A DNA stretch of 64,000 nt, taken from Bdellovibrio sp. ZAP7. Its GTDB lineage: Bacteria; Bdellovibrionota; Bdellovibrionia; Bdellovibrionales; Bdellovibrionaceae. Position 1 is the stretch's first letter, and each line of letters opens with the position of its first letter. Position numbers and translations under genes: made by a program. The notes below the pieces were generated by a model. The model had not been told where the DNA came from. It did not search any database and worked only from the letters and a program-made list of their open reading frames with translations. The stretch lies in NCBI RefSeq assembly GCF_006874645.1, contig NZ_CP030082.1:558001-622000 (forward strand). The letters are read 5' to 3'. This document shows positions 36,224-45,905 of the stretch, piece after piece.

Positions 36224-36425
36224 AAGTCGTTACGACGACCAGACCCTATTCGCTGTAAAATTTCGAACAATTTGGAGTGCAAGGCGAGGCCTGCCTCTCG
36301 TTTTCGTATCAAACCAGAACAAGCCTAGCTGAAAAGTTCCAAATATCCACTGCCCACATCTGTAGTCATCCGTTTCCTAAGCCGATTAATATTCTAGAAG
36401 GTTTCGCATCTTTTTGGAGTACAGA

Positions 36426-39400
36426 GTGTTTAGATCGTTTTTGGTCACTCTTATTTTGATTTCTATATTTGCCACTGGTTGCGGGCAGTTGGATGCGCGT
36501 CTCCTGGGTGGTTCCGCAGATCTCGGTCTGCCTTCTGTTGCCGCATATCCGAAGATTCTTTCGGTCGATGCTGACGTCACGAGTGCTAGTGGAGTCGGCG
36601 TATTTTCGTTACCTCGATTCACGACGGCGCAAGTCGTTCCAATCTCGGTTCACTTCAGTGGTCCAGTGGATGTTACCGGCACTCCTACTTTGGAATTAGA
36701 AACAGGAACGGTAAAGCGTAAAGCCAATTATGCCTCTGGATCAGGTACGAACACACTAGTGTTTGAGTATGCGGTTGTCGCTGGGGACTCCACGGCCACT
36801 TTGGATTATACAGGAGTGGCAGCACTTGATTTAAATGGTGGTGCGATCACACCTGCAAATGGCGCAACAGGTACGGCAGACGAGGTGGCAAATCTTTTGA
36901 AATTGCCTGCACCCGGCGCGGATAACTCTTTGGCCGATACGACACCGATATTAGTCAAAACTATTCCTGAAGTGAAAGAACTTAAGACTCCCGATACGGA
37001 TGTCTATTTAGACGGTACGGGTTTAGAGGTGGTCGTTAAATACGACCAGCCTGTAACAGTCACAGGCTCGCCATCAATTACAGTTCAAGTCGGATCCAAT
37101 AGCCGCGTGGCAAGTTACATTGCCCAGGTGTCGGCTTCGGAACTTTTATTCCGTTATGAAATTATTTTGGGAGACGACGACACGGATGGTGTTGCGATGC
37201 CTGCTGCCATTACGATGACAGGCGCAACAATCGTGAATCCGGCGAATGAAGCGGCCGTCACCAGTCTGCCAACAAAAAATACGACGGGTGTCTTAACTTA
37301 CACGTCTGCATTAACGGCAGAGTTTTTAAGTAGCTCGCAAGTTGTTACGGAATCTGCAGGCGATATCTATATTCCAGTCCAACTAAGTGCTCCGGCACCG
37401 ATTCCATTTAAAGTTTCCATTCAAACCTCAGGAGAAGCGACGAGTAGTGATTTTGAGTTGGTAACACCTGAATTGCAATTCGCCATCGGAGAGCAATCCA
37501 AAACCATTCACGTGAAGATTTTGAATGACACACTTGCAGAGCCGGAAAAGCGCTTGCGTCTGGTTTTGACGAAGAACTCGTTAGGTTCCGGTGGCGTGCG
37601 CTCGTTCTATGAAATTCATATCAAGGACGACGACGGAGCGGCAGTACCTAAAGTCGTAGACTTCCAAGCCGGCTACAATGTTTGGTGTGCTTTGTTTGAT
37701 GATAAGAATTTAAAATGCTGGGGTAAAAATGATCGGGGCCAGTTAGGTGATGGCACGACCAATGACACTTTTGCTCCACCTGCCACTCCGACCTTCACGA
37801 ACGTGGAAAGCTTTAGTTTAGCTGGAGGCTACGCCGTTTGCGCGATCAATACCTCTAAAGAAATGTGGTGTTGGGGTTATGACAATGATGGATTTATTAA
37901 TGGCTCCAGTGGAGCTTATATTCTGACCCCTAAAAAAGTGGTTGCTTCCGGTGCCGTAAAAGTCAAAGTCACTGCGACTGCGATCTTTTATATCAGCGAT
38001 ATTGGGGAGCTTTGGGCCTGGGGACGAGACTTTTCAGGATCCTTTGCGACGGGTGTGACAAACGTAACCAAAACCTATGCCCAACGTGTGAAAATCGCGA
38101 CGGACATTTCAGATATCTTTATCAGAACGACGGGGAGTTTGATTATCTGTGCGACCAAGACAAACAAGGACTTTTATTGTTGGGGTCAGTTAAACGCCGT
38201 TGGTAAACCCATGGGTAACGTCACTCAGCAACTGACATTCCCAGCGACACCAGTGGAAACCGGAGTGATCGGTGCGTCCGTCAGTTATTTTTCGGGCCGT
38301 GCGTGTGTCTTAAAGGACAACGCGGGAACAACTGAAACGTACTGCTGGGGTGACAACTACTATGGCCAGTTGGATCAAGCGAATATGTCGACGTTATTCA
38401 GTTCTTCGACCTTGGTTTCCAGTATTTATAAAGATATCGCAATTTACGATGATTATACTTGTGGTTTAAAAGCGTCAGATAGCAGTGTTTGGTGTTGGGG
38501 TGATAAAAATAGTTTGCCGGCGACAGAAGGTGCAGGACACGGGCGCGGTAGCGCGATGTATATCCCTGGTGGTGTGGCAAAACTTTTACCGATGGATTAT
38601 CAGTCGAGTGCCGCCTGTGCTTTGATGACTGAAGGAGATGTACAGTGTTGGGGGGTAGCGACGGAATCCCAATCTCAAGTAACGCCGCTATTTGTGCAAG
38701 ATGGTGTCGCACAAGTTTCCTTGGCCTTAAATTCCCTGGATCAACATGCGTGCTTGGTGACAAAGGCGGGTGCGACTCAATGTTGGGGTAAAAATATTAA
38801 AGGACAGATTGGTGATCGTACTAATATTAGTCGTGTCGTTCCGACGGAAGCACTTTCCAGAAATCAAGCGACAGTCGTTGCTGATCGTCACGCGACATGC
38901 TCTCTTTCGACATATGGAGAAGTTCGTTGTTGGGGATCGGATTTATATGGCGCAATCGGTATGAGTACCGGTGCTAATTTTAACTCTCCTAAGGTTCTTT
39001 TTGCCAAGGACGTTACAAAAATCAGCTTGGATGAAAGCAATGGTTGTGCGGTTAAAACCAATGGGTCGTTATGGTGTTGGGGGCTGAATAGTTATAAACA
39101 AATTTATCCAGGTGGAAGTAGTCAGGCCGTGCCAGTGCAAGTGAAATCCAGTGGGGTGCGTGATGTTGTCACGCAATCAGGTACAACCTGTTATATTTCC
39201 ACATCAGATGAACTTTTCTGCTGGGGTTTAAATCAAATGGGAAGTCTTGGTTTGGGTGATACGACAAATCGCCTGACTATTCCGACGACCCCGATCATGA
39301 CAAACATTAGCACAGTTGAGATCGGTCAAGATGGTGGCTCCGCGTCTCGTGTCTGCGCGATTAACAAAGACAAAGAAATGTTCTGCTGGGGCAATACAGG

Positions 39401-39755
39401 CACCAACATGGGCACAAGCTCGTTAACTCCTCCAACAACACCTACTATGACTGATATTGAAAAAGTCAGTATCGGAAGCGTTCATATGTGTGTGATCCAA
39501 GGGGCCGCAAGACAACTGTTCTGTTGGGGATCCAACGTGAACGGGCGCCTGGGCGATGGAACTCTTACGGATCGTGCGTTTGCGGATAAGATCAGTCCTA
39601 TTGCCTCAGGTGTGCAAGATGTCTCTGCTGGCGCTTTAAATACTTGTGCTATCGCAAACGATAAACTGTATTGCTGGGGGAATCGCACGGATCGCATGTT
39701 GGGTGTTGCGAATTCGGTCATTTTGCCACGGACAGTTTACGGTCTCGCGAATTAA
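36426..39755 (+). CDS. giant RCC1-repeat surface lipoprotein
   Basis: The start is taken as GTG 36426, six bases after TTGGAG; a TTG at 36414 is the alternative. The protein has 1109 residues. Signal MFRSFLVTLILISIFATGC has a lipobox with Cys 19. Two Ig-like beta segments (about 40-290, with PVDVTGTPTLELETG and PVTVTGSPSITVQVG echoing each other) precede a Calx-beta-like segment (about 300-405). Then 14 RCC1-like repeats follow, 13 marked by CWG (as in KCWGKNDRGQLGDGT) and one by WAWG. Most repeats have a second Cys about 10-15 residues earlier, suggesting a disulfide per blade. Fourteen blades would make two seven-bladed propellers. It is probably displayed on the outer membrane for binding; the ligand is unknown. 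Confidence 0.75.
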   Translation: MFRSFLVTLILISIFATGCGQLDARLLGGSADLGLPSVAAYPKILSVDADVTSASGVGVFSLPRFTTAQVVPISVHFSGPVDVTGTPTLELETGTVKRKANYASGSGTNTLVFEYAVVAGDSTATLDYTGVAALDLNGGAITPANGATGTADEVANLLKLPAPGADNSLADTTPILVKTIPEVKELKTPDTDVYLDGTGLEVVVKYDQPVTVTGSPSITVQVGSNSRVASYIAQVSASELLFRYEIILGDDDTDGVAMPAAITMTGATIVNPANEAAVTSLPTKNTTGVLTYTSALTAEFLSSSQVVTESAGDIYIPVQLSAPAPIPFKVSIQTSGEATSSDFELVTPELQFAIGEQSKTIHVKILNDTLAEPEKRLRLVLTKNSLGSGGVRSFYEIHIKDDDGAAVPKVVDFQAGYNVWCALFDDKNLKCWGKNDRGQLGDGTTNDTFAPPATPTFTNVESFSLAGGYAVCAINTSKEMWCWGYDNDGFINGSSGAYILTPKKVVASGAVKVKVTATAIFYISDIGELWAWGRDFSGSFATGVTNVTKTYAQRVKIATDISDIFIRTTGSLIICATKTNKDFYCWGQLNAVGKPMGNVTQQLTFPATPVETGVIGASVSYFSGRACVLKDNAGTTETYCWGDNYYGQLDQANMSTLFSSSTLVSSIYKDIAIYDDYTCGLKASDSSVWCWGDKNSLPATEGAGHGRGSAMYIPGGVAKLLPMDYQSSAACALMTEGDVQCWGVATESQSQVTPLFVQDGVAQVSLALNSLDQHACLVTKAGATQCWGKNIKGQIGDRTNISRVVPTEALSRNQATVVADRHATCSLSTYGEVRCWGSDLYGAIGMSTGANFNSPKVLFAKDVTKISLDESNGCAVKTNGSLWCWGLNSYKQIYPGGSSQAVPVQVKSSGVRDVVTQSGTTCYISTSDELFCWGLNQMGSLGLGDTTNRLTIPTTPIMTNISTVEIGQDGGSASRVCAINKDKEMFCWGNTGTNMGTSSLTPPTTPTMTDIEKVSIGSVHMCVIQGAARQLFCWGSNVNGRLGDGTLTDRAFADKISPIASGVQDVSAGALNTCAIANDKLYCWGNRTDRMLGVANSVILPRTVYGLAN

Positions 39756-39817
39756 TCTGATGATTACCGACAAGGTCCATTGTTAAGTCCATTTTCGGTG
39801 CTTAACATTTCCAAACG

Positions 39818-40597
39818 ATGAAAACATTGGTTTGGACATTTCTCCTCAGCACAGCTGTGGTTATCTTTGCATTTTTATCTGTTGTCTATGCGTCGGATGA
39901 AGCGATCACTTTGCAATTGCGATATCACCCACGTCCTCCCTTACTGGAAGTGGAAGGCGGCAATTTAACGGGATTTTGCGGTACTCCTGCAGTGCGTGCT
40001 CTGGAGCGTGCTGGCATTTCCTATTCGTTGGTGGAAAGCCCACCATTTCGTCAATTGGCGCTCATACAGTCGGGGGAAGGATATGACTGCGCTGTTGGCT
40101 GGTTAAAAGTTCCAGACCGGGAAAAAATTTATAAGTATTCAGATCCGGTTTGTGATGACGGTGCTTGGTTTGTGGTCGGCCACAAAGGCAGTTTCGACAA
40201 ATCGATAAATAAGATTGATGACCTTTTAAAGAATCGTCGACTGAAGCTTATCAACCGTCGGCACTATTCTTTTGGTGCGCAGGTCGACACTTTGGCAAAA
40301 CGTTATAATACAAATATCACTTATATTGAAAATGCTGAAATCACTCCGCAGATGTTTGAAATGATTCATGCGGGGAGAGTGGATTATACTTTTGTTTCAG
40401 GTCTGGAGCTGGATTATGTATTGAAACGATTTAAATGGGCCGCGAGTGACTTTATTCTCTTTCAGCCAGCTGATGTTGCTCATTCAAGTCCCCGTTACTT
40501 CATTTGCAGTAAAAAAGTTCCCGATGAAATGATCCGAAAAATCAATGAAGCCATTCAAAAAACGACCGATCACCCGGTAAAAACCGAAACCAAATAG
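39818..40597 (+). CDS. periplasmic solute-binding protein, family 3-like
   Basis: 259 residues. The N-terminal hydrophobic segment ends in VVYAS (signal peptide about 1-25). The mature part follows the SBP_bac_3 pattern: ITLQLRYHPRPPLLEVEGGNLTGF (strand and ligand loop), PFRQLALIQSGEGYDCAVGWL, REKIYKYSDPV, then a second lobe with NRRLKLINRRHYSFG and FEMIHAGRVDYTFVSG. No permease genes are adjacent, so it may be an orphan sensor-type binding protein. The ribosome site is weak. Confidence 0.75.
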   Translation: MKTLVWTFLLSTAVVIFAFLSVVYASDEAITLQLRYHPRPPLLEVEGGNLTGFCGTPAVRALERAGISYSLVESPPFRQLALIQSGEGYDCAVGWLKVPDREKIYKYSDPVCDDGAWFVVGHKGSFDKSINKIDDLLKNRRLKLINRRHYSFGAQVDTLAKRYNTNITYIENAEITPQMFEMIHAGRVDYTFVSGLELDYVLKRFKWAASDFILFQPADVAHSSPRYFICSKKVPDEMIRKINEAIQKTTDHPVKTETK

Positions 40598-40695
40598 GTT
40601 CCTGACATATTCATGACGAATGAAATCTTGTCTTTAACGTAGACCCCTGATGAAATTTAAGTACAAAAAAATCTGTCATATGTCATGGAGGCTAT

Positions 40696-42042
40696 ATGGG
40701 ATTTCTTCGTCGCGACTTTTTAAAGTTGGGGCTGACGCAAGCTATTGTTTCTGCAGTGGGTGTACCCGCATTTGCAGCTACGGAACAGGATGGACGTAGT
40801 GCTGATGGTTTGCCATTTCAAACGGCGCAAAGACTTTCGCCGTCGATTTTGCAGGGCGCGACAGATGCGACTCGCACACAATTTTCTATTCTTCATCTAA
40901 GTAAGCAGCAGTTTAATACGGTCGTTCGTAATTCTGCGGGACAAATTTGGCAACCCGAGAAAATTGAAATTCTTCAGCAACCTTTCAGTGAGTTTCAGAT
41001 CACCAAGGTGTATTTTGCCGGGTTGAACCTGGGCGAATTGTTTTTCCTGGATCTTTTGGGCGCGAAAGATGAAGTGATCGAGCGCCGCGAGTTCGGAATG
41101 CTGGATTTAAATAAGTCGACACTTCGGTATGCGCTTTGCTCTTGCATGGATGAAGGGCGCCACGAACCTAAAATCTGGCAAAATCTTGTTGGCCAAAATC
41201 CTGACGTGATTTTCTTTATCGGGGACTCCACATATTGCGATAAAGGTGAATGCGAGTTTCCCGACGGGGACACGCGCCGTTTGTGGTCTCGCTATGTGCA
41301 AGCACGCAGAACTTTGGAAATCTATTATTCAAAACGCCTGATTCCTATTTTTGCAACGTGGGATGATCATGATTTCGGATCTGACGACGTGAACACAACA
41401 AACTGGCATCACGTGGCGGAATCTCAGGCGAACTTCCGCGCTTTCTTTGCCCAGGCTGATAATTATACCGAGGGTTATTTCCATGGACCCGGGATCAGTT
41501 CTGTTTTGCGAGCAGGACAGCACCAGTTTTTATTAATGGACGATCGCAGCTGGCGTTTGGAAAAAACATCCAGCGCTCGTTATGCTCACTGGGGTCAGCA
41601 GCAGGAAGAATGGGCCTTAGAGATGATCGCTGGCTTTGAGGGCACGACGTGGATCATGAATGGCAGCCAGATTTTTCCAGAGATGGTTTATAAAGAATCG
41701 ATGTCCAAACATAGGGGACAATTTAACGGATTTATGGGTGCATTGAAGCGAATTCCTCGCAAAGTGATCTTTGCTTCCGGGGATGTACACTTCAGTGAGA
41801 TCTCTAAAATTGAATCGGCGATGTTGGGTTATCAAACGTACGAAGTGACTTCAAGTGCGGTTCATAGCAAATGCTTCCCGGGATTGGACAAAATCTCTAA
41901 ACATCCGCGGCGAATGATGTCGACGACGATGCCAAATTACATCTTGGTGGATTCCATTCATCAGGCGGGCACTTTCACTGCGAATGTTTACAGCTGTTCC
42001 GCGCGAAACGTGGTGAACTTCTCTTGCCAACTGAGTGTTTAG
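40696..42042 (+). CDS. Tat-exported PhoD-like metallophosphatase
   Basis: 448 residues. The twin-arginine signal LRRDFLKLG with a hydrophobic stretch up to VPAFAAT marks export in folded form. The catalytic domain shows metal motifs of the PhoD group: FFIGDSTY, FATWDDHDFGSDD (near 215-230) and FASGDVHFSEISK near 360. A PhoD N-domain-like beta segment precedes it (about 60-135). It is expected to hydrolyse phosphate esters or diesters in the periplasm, typically with iron or calcium. It is followed by a bidirectional terminator at 42057. ATGGAGG precedes the ATG. Confidence 0.8.
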   Translation: MGFLRRDFLKLGLTQAIVSAVGVPAFAATEQDGRSADGLPFQTAQRLSPSILQGATDATRTQFSILHLSKQQFNTVVRNSAGQIWQPEKIEILQQPFSEFQITKVYFAGLNLGELFFLDLLGAKDEVIERREFGMLDLNKSTLRYALCSCMDEGRHEPKIWQNLVGQNPDVIFFIGDSTYCDKGECEFPDGDTRRLWSRYVQARRTLEIYYSKRLIPIFATWDDHDFGSDDVNTTNWHHVAESQANFRAFFAQADNYTEGYFHGPGISSVLRAGQHQFLLMDDRSWRLEKTSSARYAHWGQQQEEWALEMIAGFEGTTWIMNGSQIFPEMVYKESMSKHRGQFNGFMGALKRIPRKVIFASGDVHFSEISKIESAMLGYQTYEVTSSAVHSKCFPGLDKISKHPRRMMSTTMPNYILVDSIHQAGTFTANVYSCSARNVVNFSCQLSV

Positions 42043-42056
42043 GTTTGTTTAAAGAA

Positions 42057-42102
42057 TAAAAAAAGGCGCAAGCATTCTCTGCTTTGCGCCTTTTGCCTTT
42101 TT
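42057..42102. terminator. bidirectional intrinsic terminator between phoD-like and dsbD
   Basis: AAAAGGCGCAAGC (42061-42073) pairs with GCTTTGCGCCTTTT (42081-42094) with one bulge. Seven A residues sit before it and a T-rich run after it, so it can stop both convergent transcripts. Confidence 0.85.
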
Positions 42103-42113
42103 AAAGCTCGCTT

Positions 42114-43922
42114 TTACTTACTGGCTTTTTCCATTCTCTGCAGGAACTTTTCTGCATTTTCGAACTGGGTCAATGTCAGGCCATCGATCCATACCCCTTT
42201 GGCATTATAGAAAATCACCGTTGGTAATCCCTGAATGTTGTATTTCTTTTTTAGAACCTTTAATGCAGCAGATTCTTTCGTGGCGTCGTATTTTAATAGC
42301 ACGAAGTTACCACCCATGGCGCGAACCCGTGGATCAGTGAATGTGTTTTCTGCAAGTTCGTGACAAGCAGCACACCACTCAGCCCAGAAGTCGATGATCA
42401 CAGGGCGCCCCTCCTTAACGGCTTTTGCCAAAGCTTCATCCGTATACGGTTGCCAATTCAAAGTTTGAATTTGGTTGATCGAGTTATCAGCCATGACACG
42501 ACCACGAATATAAGGGCGCAAATCAAAAACAGACAATCCAATATAGCCGATACCCACGATCAAAACAGCCTGCATAATGCCTTTTTGGATATGTTGACGG
42601 GGGCCGCCGCCGCCACCCTTTGTCGGCAGGAAAGCTCCGTAAACGCTGGCCAGGATCACTAAGCCTAAACCCAGGGAGCCATCGAACCAACGCACTGGAA
42701 GTAACAACTCTAAGTAGTAATAGAACGCAGAAAGCATCAACGTCCCAAGAATGAATTTGAACCAAACCATCCAGGGACCGGAACGTGGAAGTTTTTTAAC
42801 CAACTGATTGGAAAGACCTAAAGCGATAAAGATTAAACCCAAGCCCAGTGCATAGACAAACAAGAACAAGAACCCATAGAGCATGTTTTTGGTGGAAGCA
42901 ACATAGGTCAGAATCGCGACCAAGACAGGTCCCACGCAGGGGCTTGCCACGATACCGGCAAACAATCCCGTCAGATAAATTCCCAAGATACTTTGCTTTT
43001 GCTTTGTTGCGCCCAGACGATTTCTTAAGAAAGCGGGAACTTGCAAGTCATATAAGCCGTACATCGATAGTGCCATTGCCAGGAAAATCACACAGACAAC
43101 AGAAAGTACGTAAGGGTTGCCTAAAGAAGCCCCGAACACATTGCCACTCGTGGCAGCAGCTAATCCCAAAAGGGAGTAGGTCGTGGCAATACCCAACACG
43201 TACACACAGGATGTGAAAAAGTTTTGTAAGCGTGAACGCTGTTCGGCGTGGTTCCCCAAAACCGCCAAAGTAATTGGGATCATCGGGAAGATACACGGAG
43301 TAAAGCTTGTGAAAATTCCCGCAAAGAAAACAAAGACCAATCCCGCCACCATACTTGAACCCAAGTATTTAGCAAAATTGCTGCTGTCGAAAAAGCCATT
43401 GGTCTTTTCGTGAACGGTTGGCATATTTTGAATCTGAGCTCCACCCTCAACCATCGGGGTGATAATTGGCACTTCCAAAGTTTTCGTCGTCGGGAACAGG
43501 CAGAACTGATCGGAGCATGCTTGATAAGTCAGTTCCAGTTTCATCTTTTCATGTTTTTTTAAGAAGCGAGTCGGTGCTTCAATATGAGCGGTCAGAGTTC
43601 CTTCACCCACCAAACCGGTGCGTTCGCGTTTTGAGAATTTATCATACCACTTCGTTACGGGCTCCAATTTAAATGGCGCCACTTTGAATCCATCTGGTTC
43701 ATAGATAACTACTTTGAATTGATCCTCGTAAGCGTGGAAGTTCTCAGGAAGCTTTAATTTGAAAGTGAGGGAACCTCCCTGGCCGGGACTCCACTCATAG
43801 GGAAGGACCTGAGTCTCGACCAAAAGTGGGTCGTTCTCAGAAGCAGTTGTCTGTGCCCAGGACGTAAGTCCCAAGAGCAGGAAAGAAACGATAAGGAAAA
43901 GGTTCTGCATTGTTGCTTTCAT
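42114..43922 (-). CDS. dsbD: thiol:disulfide interchange protein DsbD
   Basis: 602 residues, the normal size. Domains in order: signal peptide (to about SWAQ), N-terminal periplasmic domain with the redox pair C136 and C141 (ACSDQFCLFP), and eight membrane segments. The membrane cysteines are C210 (FTSFTPCIFPMIP) and C329 (IVASPCVGPV). A C-terminal thioredoxin-like domain with WCAAC (C517, C520) ends the protein. It carries electrons from cytoplasmic thioredoxin to periplasmic isomerase and cytochrome-maturation partners. An in-frame ATG at 43910 is an alternative start. The many cysteine-rich exported proteins in this window are plausible clients. Confidence 0.93.
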   Translation of the reverse strand: MKATMQNLFLIVSFLLLGLTSWAQTTASENDPLLVETQVLPYEWSPGQGGSLTFKLKLPENFHAYEDQFKVVIYEPDGFKVAPFKLEPVTKWYDKFSKRERTGLVGEGTLTAHIEAPTRFLKKHEKMKLELTYQACSDQFCLFPTTKTLEVPIITPMVEGGAQIQNMPTVHEKTNGFFDSSNFAKYLGSSMVAGLVFVFFAGIFTSFTPCIFPMIPITLAVLGNHAEQRSRLQNFFTSCVYVLGIATTYSLLGLAAATSGNVFGASLGNPYVLSVVCVIFLAMALSMYGLYDLQVPAFLRNRLGATKQKQSILGIYLTGLFAGIVASPCVGPVLVAILTYVASTKNMLYGFLFLFVYALGLGLIFIALGLSNQLVKKLPRSGPWMVWFKFILGTLMLSAFYYYLELLLPVRWFDGSLGLGLVILASVYGAFLPTKGGGGGPRQHIQKGIMQAVLIVGIGYIGLSVFDLRPYIRGRVMADNSINQIQTLNWQPYTDEALAKAVKEGRPVIIDFWAEWCAACHELAENTFTDPRVRAMGGNFVLLKYDATKESAALKVLKKKYNIQGLPTVIFYNAKGVWIDGLTLTQFENAEKFLQRMEKASK

Positions 43923-44025
43923 ATATTTGTCTTAGTCCCTCTCCCGACTATGGGCAAGATTATTTGCCGATGACTCAATTCTAACATGTATCAAACCGAT
44001 AGAGAAACTGAAGAGGTCATATTCT

Positions 44026-44892
44026 ATGGGTTTTGTAGGTATATTGATAGTTTTCGCGACAGTTTTCGGGGGCTATATTGCCGGTCACGGTAAGATGGGC
44101 GTCATCATCGAAGCTGCGGGTCTTGAGATGGTTATCATCGGGGGAGCTGCCTTCGGTGCATACGTTATTGCCAACCCAATGAAAATCGTAAAGATGGGGA
44201 TTAAACTTTCCATCAAAGCGATGACTTCCAAGGGTCCACAAAAGTCAGACTATGTTGAACTTTTGCAAATGCTTTTTCAACTTTTCCAAGTCTTCAGAAA
44301 AGAAGGTCCTCAAGGTATCGAGAAACATATCGAGGAACCGGAAAAGTCTGACATCTTTAAAGCGTACCCAAGCTTTATGCACAACCATCATGCCGTAGAT
44401 TTTCTTTGCGACACGATGAAGGTGACATTGTCATCTGAACTTTCTCCTTATGACGTTGATGATCTTTTGGATGCGGATATCAAAGGTATCCATGCCGAAG
44501 AACATCTAGCACAACATGCCGTCGCCGCCGTCGCCGGTGGTTTCCCGGGACTAGGGATCGTTGCCGCCGTACTTGGTATCGTTAAGACCATGGGTGTCTT
44601 GACGGCAGGTACAGAGGTAATCGGTGAGTACGTTGCCCATGCCCTCGTGGGAACGATGTTAGGGGTTTTCTGTGCTTACGGTTTGATCGAGCCGACTGCA
44701 ACTAAAATGGCAGCGGATATCGAAGCGGAAGGTCGTTACTTGGGTTGTATAAAAGCGGCACTGGTAGCTTTGCAACGTGGTGCTCCTCCGATCGTGTGTG
44801 TAGAGTACGCTCGTCGTTCGATCATGCCGGAAGAAAGACCGACATTTAACGAAGTCGACAAAGCTACAAAAGAAATCAAGAAAGCTGCGTAA
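44026..44892 (+). CDS. motA: flagellar motor stator protein MotA
   Basis: 288 residues with four membrane segments: two near the N-terminus (FVGILIVFATVFGGYIAGHG, LEMVIIGGAAFGAYVI) and two near 185-235 (GGFPGLGIVAAVLGIVKTMG, HALVGTMLGVFCAYGLIEP). The large cytoplasmic loop lies between. The FPGLGI and GLIEP prolines are those needed for the stator's shape change. With MotB it forms the proton-driven stator turning the flagellum. Upstream, GCCGATGA at 43966 resembles a sigma28 -10 box, but I see no matching -35, so regulation is open. motB starts 53 bases after the stop. Confidence 0.93.
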   Translation: MGFVGILIVFATVFGGYIAGHGKMGVIIEAAGLEMVIIGGAAFGAYVIANPMKIVKMGIKLSIKAMTSKGPQKSDYVELLQMLFQLFQVFRKEGPQGIEKHIEEPEKSDIFKAYPSFMHNHHAVDFLCDTMKVTLSSELSPYDVDDLLDADIKGIHAEEHLAQHAVAAVAGGFPGLGIVAAVLGIVKTMGVLTAGTEVIGEYVAHALVGTMLGVFCAYGLIEPTATKMAADIEAEGRYLGCIKAALVALQRGAPPIVCVEYARRSIMPEERPTFNEVDKATKEIKKAA

Positions 44893-44945
44893 TGTGAACA
44901 GAGCGGGAGCCAGGATTACGGCTCCCTCTGGATTAAGGAAGAACA

Positions 44946-45905
44946 ATGGCAGAGAAGAAACAGACAATCGTCATCAAAAAGATCATCGTCCAAGGCGGCG
45001 GTGGACACGGGGGCTCCTGGAAGGTTGCCCTTGCTGACTTTATGACGGCCTTGATGGCCTTCTTCCTGGTTATGTGGATCGTGGGTCAATCTGATCAGAC
45101 TAAAAAAGCGGTTTCAGATTATTTCTCCACGCCTTCAGTTATTGAATATAATTTCCAAAACTTCGGGGTTGAGCTGACTCTTGAAAAACTTTTCCTGGAT
45201 CTTTTGAACGAACCGTTAAAGGCGTTCCAAAGTTTCATGGAGCCAATGGATAAAACTCCAAATCTGTTGGATATGGGTTCTGCAAAAGTAGTGGCTGCGT
45301 ATATGGCTGACCAGATGAATGATGTCGCTAAAAACGTAGTGGTCACTCCCGAGGGTTTTGATTTCGATATCCCTGACTATATGTTGTTTGAACGCGGATC
45401 TTCCCAACCGAATGCTAATTTTGTCCAGGTGATGGATAAAATCAAAGGTGTGACGGCGGGGTTGAAAGATGCCGAGATCAAATTAACTTCGGGTTTGTTC
45501 GTTCAATCTGTACCAGATGGTGCTTTGATGACGGCGAATCGTGTGGCTTCTCAACGTCTGGATATCGTTCGTAATAAAATTGCGGCCTCCCTGGAAAGCA
45601 GCACTGTGAACGTCAACGGTGCCATCAGCGTGAAAGAGAAACGCGGTGAAGTGGATCCTAAAAAGCTGGTGGGTTTTATCAAAGTTAAGATCGCCCAAAA
45701 AGAGCTGACTTCAGACGGTCGTAAGCAACGTAAGTTGGAATCGATGTTTGGTTCTAAGAACGTAGATATGTCGGTGTATGATAATTTCGTGCAGCAGGTG
45801 TCCACACGTCGTAAAGAAGAAGCTCATCAGAAAAAGCCTCTTCGCGAACAAGTGAACGATGAATTAAACGAAGCAGCTAAAAGCCCGTCTTCGCTGACAG
45901 AATAA
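44946..45905 (+). CDS. motB: flagellar motor stator protein MotB
   Basis: 319 residues. A basic cytoplasmic N-terminus is followed by one membrane segment with the proton-binding Asp (VALADFMTALMAFFLVMW, D31), then a plug-like region and a periplasmic domain. The C-terminal domain has the helix pattern of the OmpA-like fold (ANRVASQRLDIVRNKI resembles the N-xx-LSxxRA-V helix). The usual GHTD peptidoglycan motif is not seen at the expected place, where TSGLFVQSVPDG occurs instead. An Lys/Glu-rich tail follows. It is paired with motA. The 3' end overlaps the convergent TorF-like gene by 29 bases. Confidence 0.9.
   Translation: MAEKKQTIVIKKIIVQGGGGHGGSWKVALADFMTALMAFFLVMWIVGQSDQTKKAVSDYFSTPSVIEYNFQNFGVELTLEKLFLDLLNEPLKAFQSFMEPMDKTPNLLDMGSAKVVAAYMADQMNDVAKNVVVTPEGFDFDIPDYMLFERGSSQPNANFVQVMDKIKGVTAGLKDAEIKLTSGLFVQSVPDGALMTANRVASQRLDIVRNKIAASLESSTVNVNGAISVKEKRGEVDPKKLVGFIKVKIAQKELTSDGRKQRKLESMFGSKNVDMSVYDNFVQQVSTRRKEEAHQKKPLREQVNDELNEAAKSPSSLTE

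Noticed and set aside
43966..44003. Sigma28 promoter for motAB
   Set aside because: GCCGATGA and CCGATAGA resemble the -10 box, but no TAAA-type -35 lies at the right distance.
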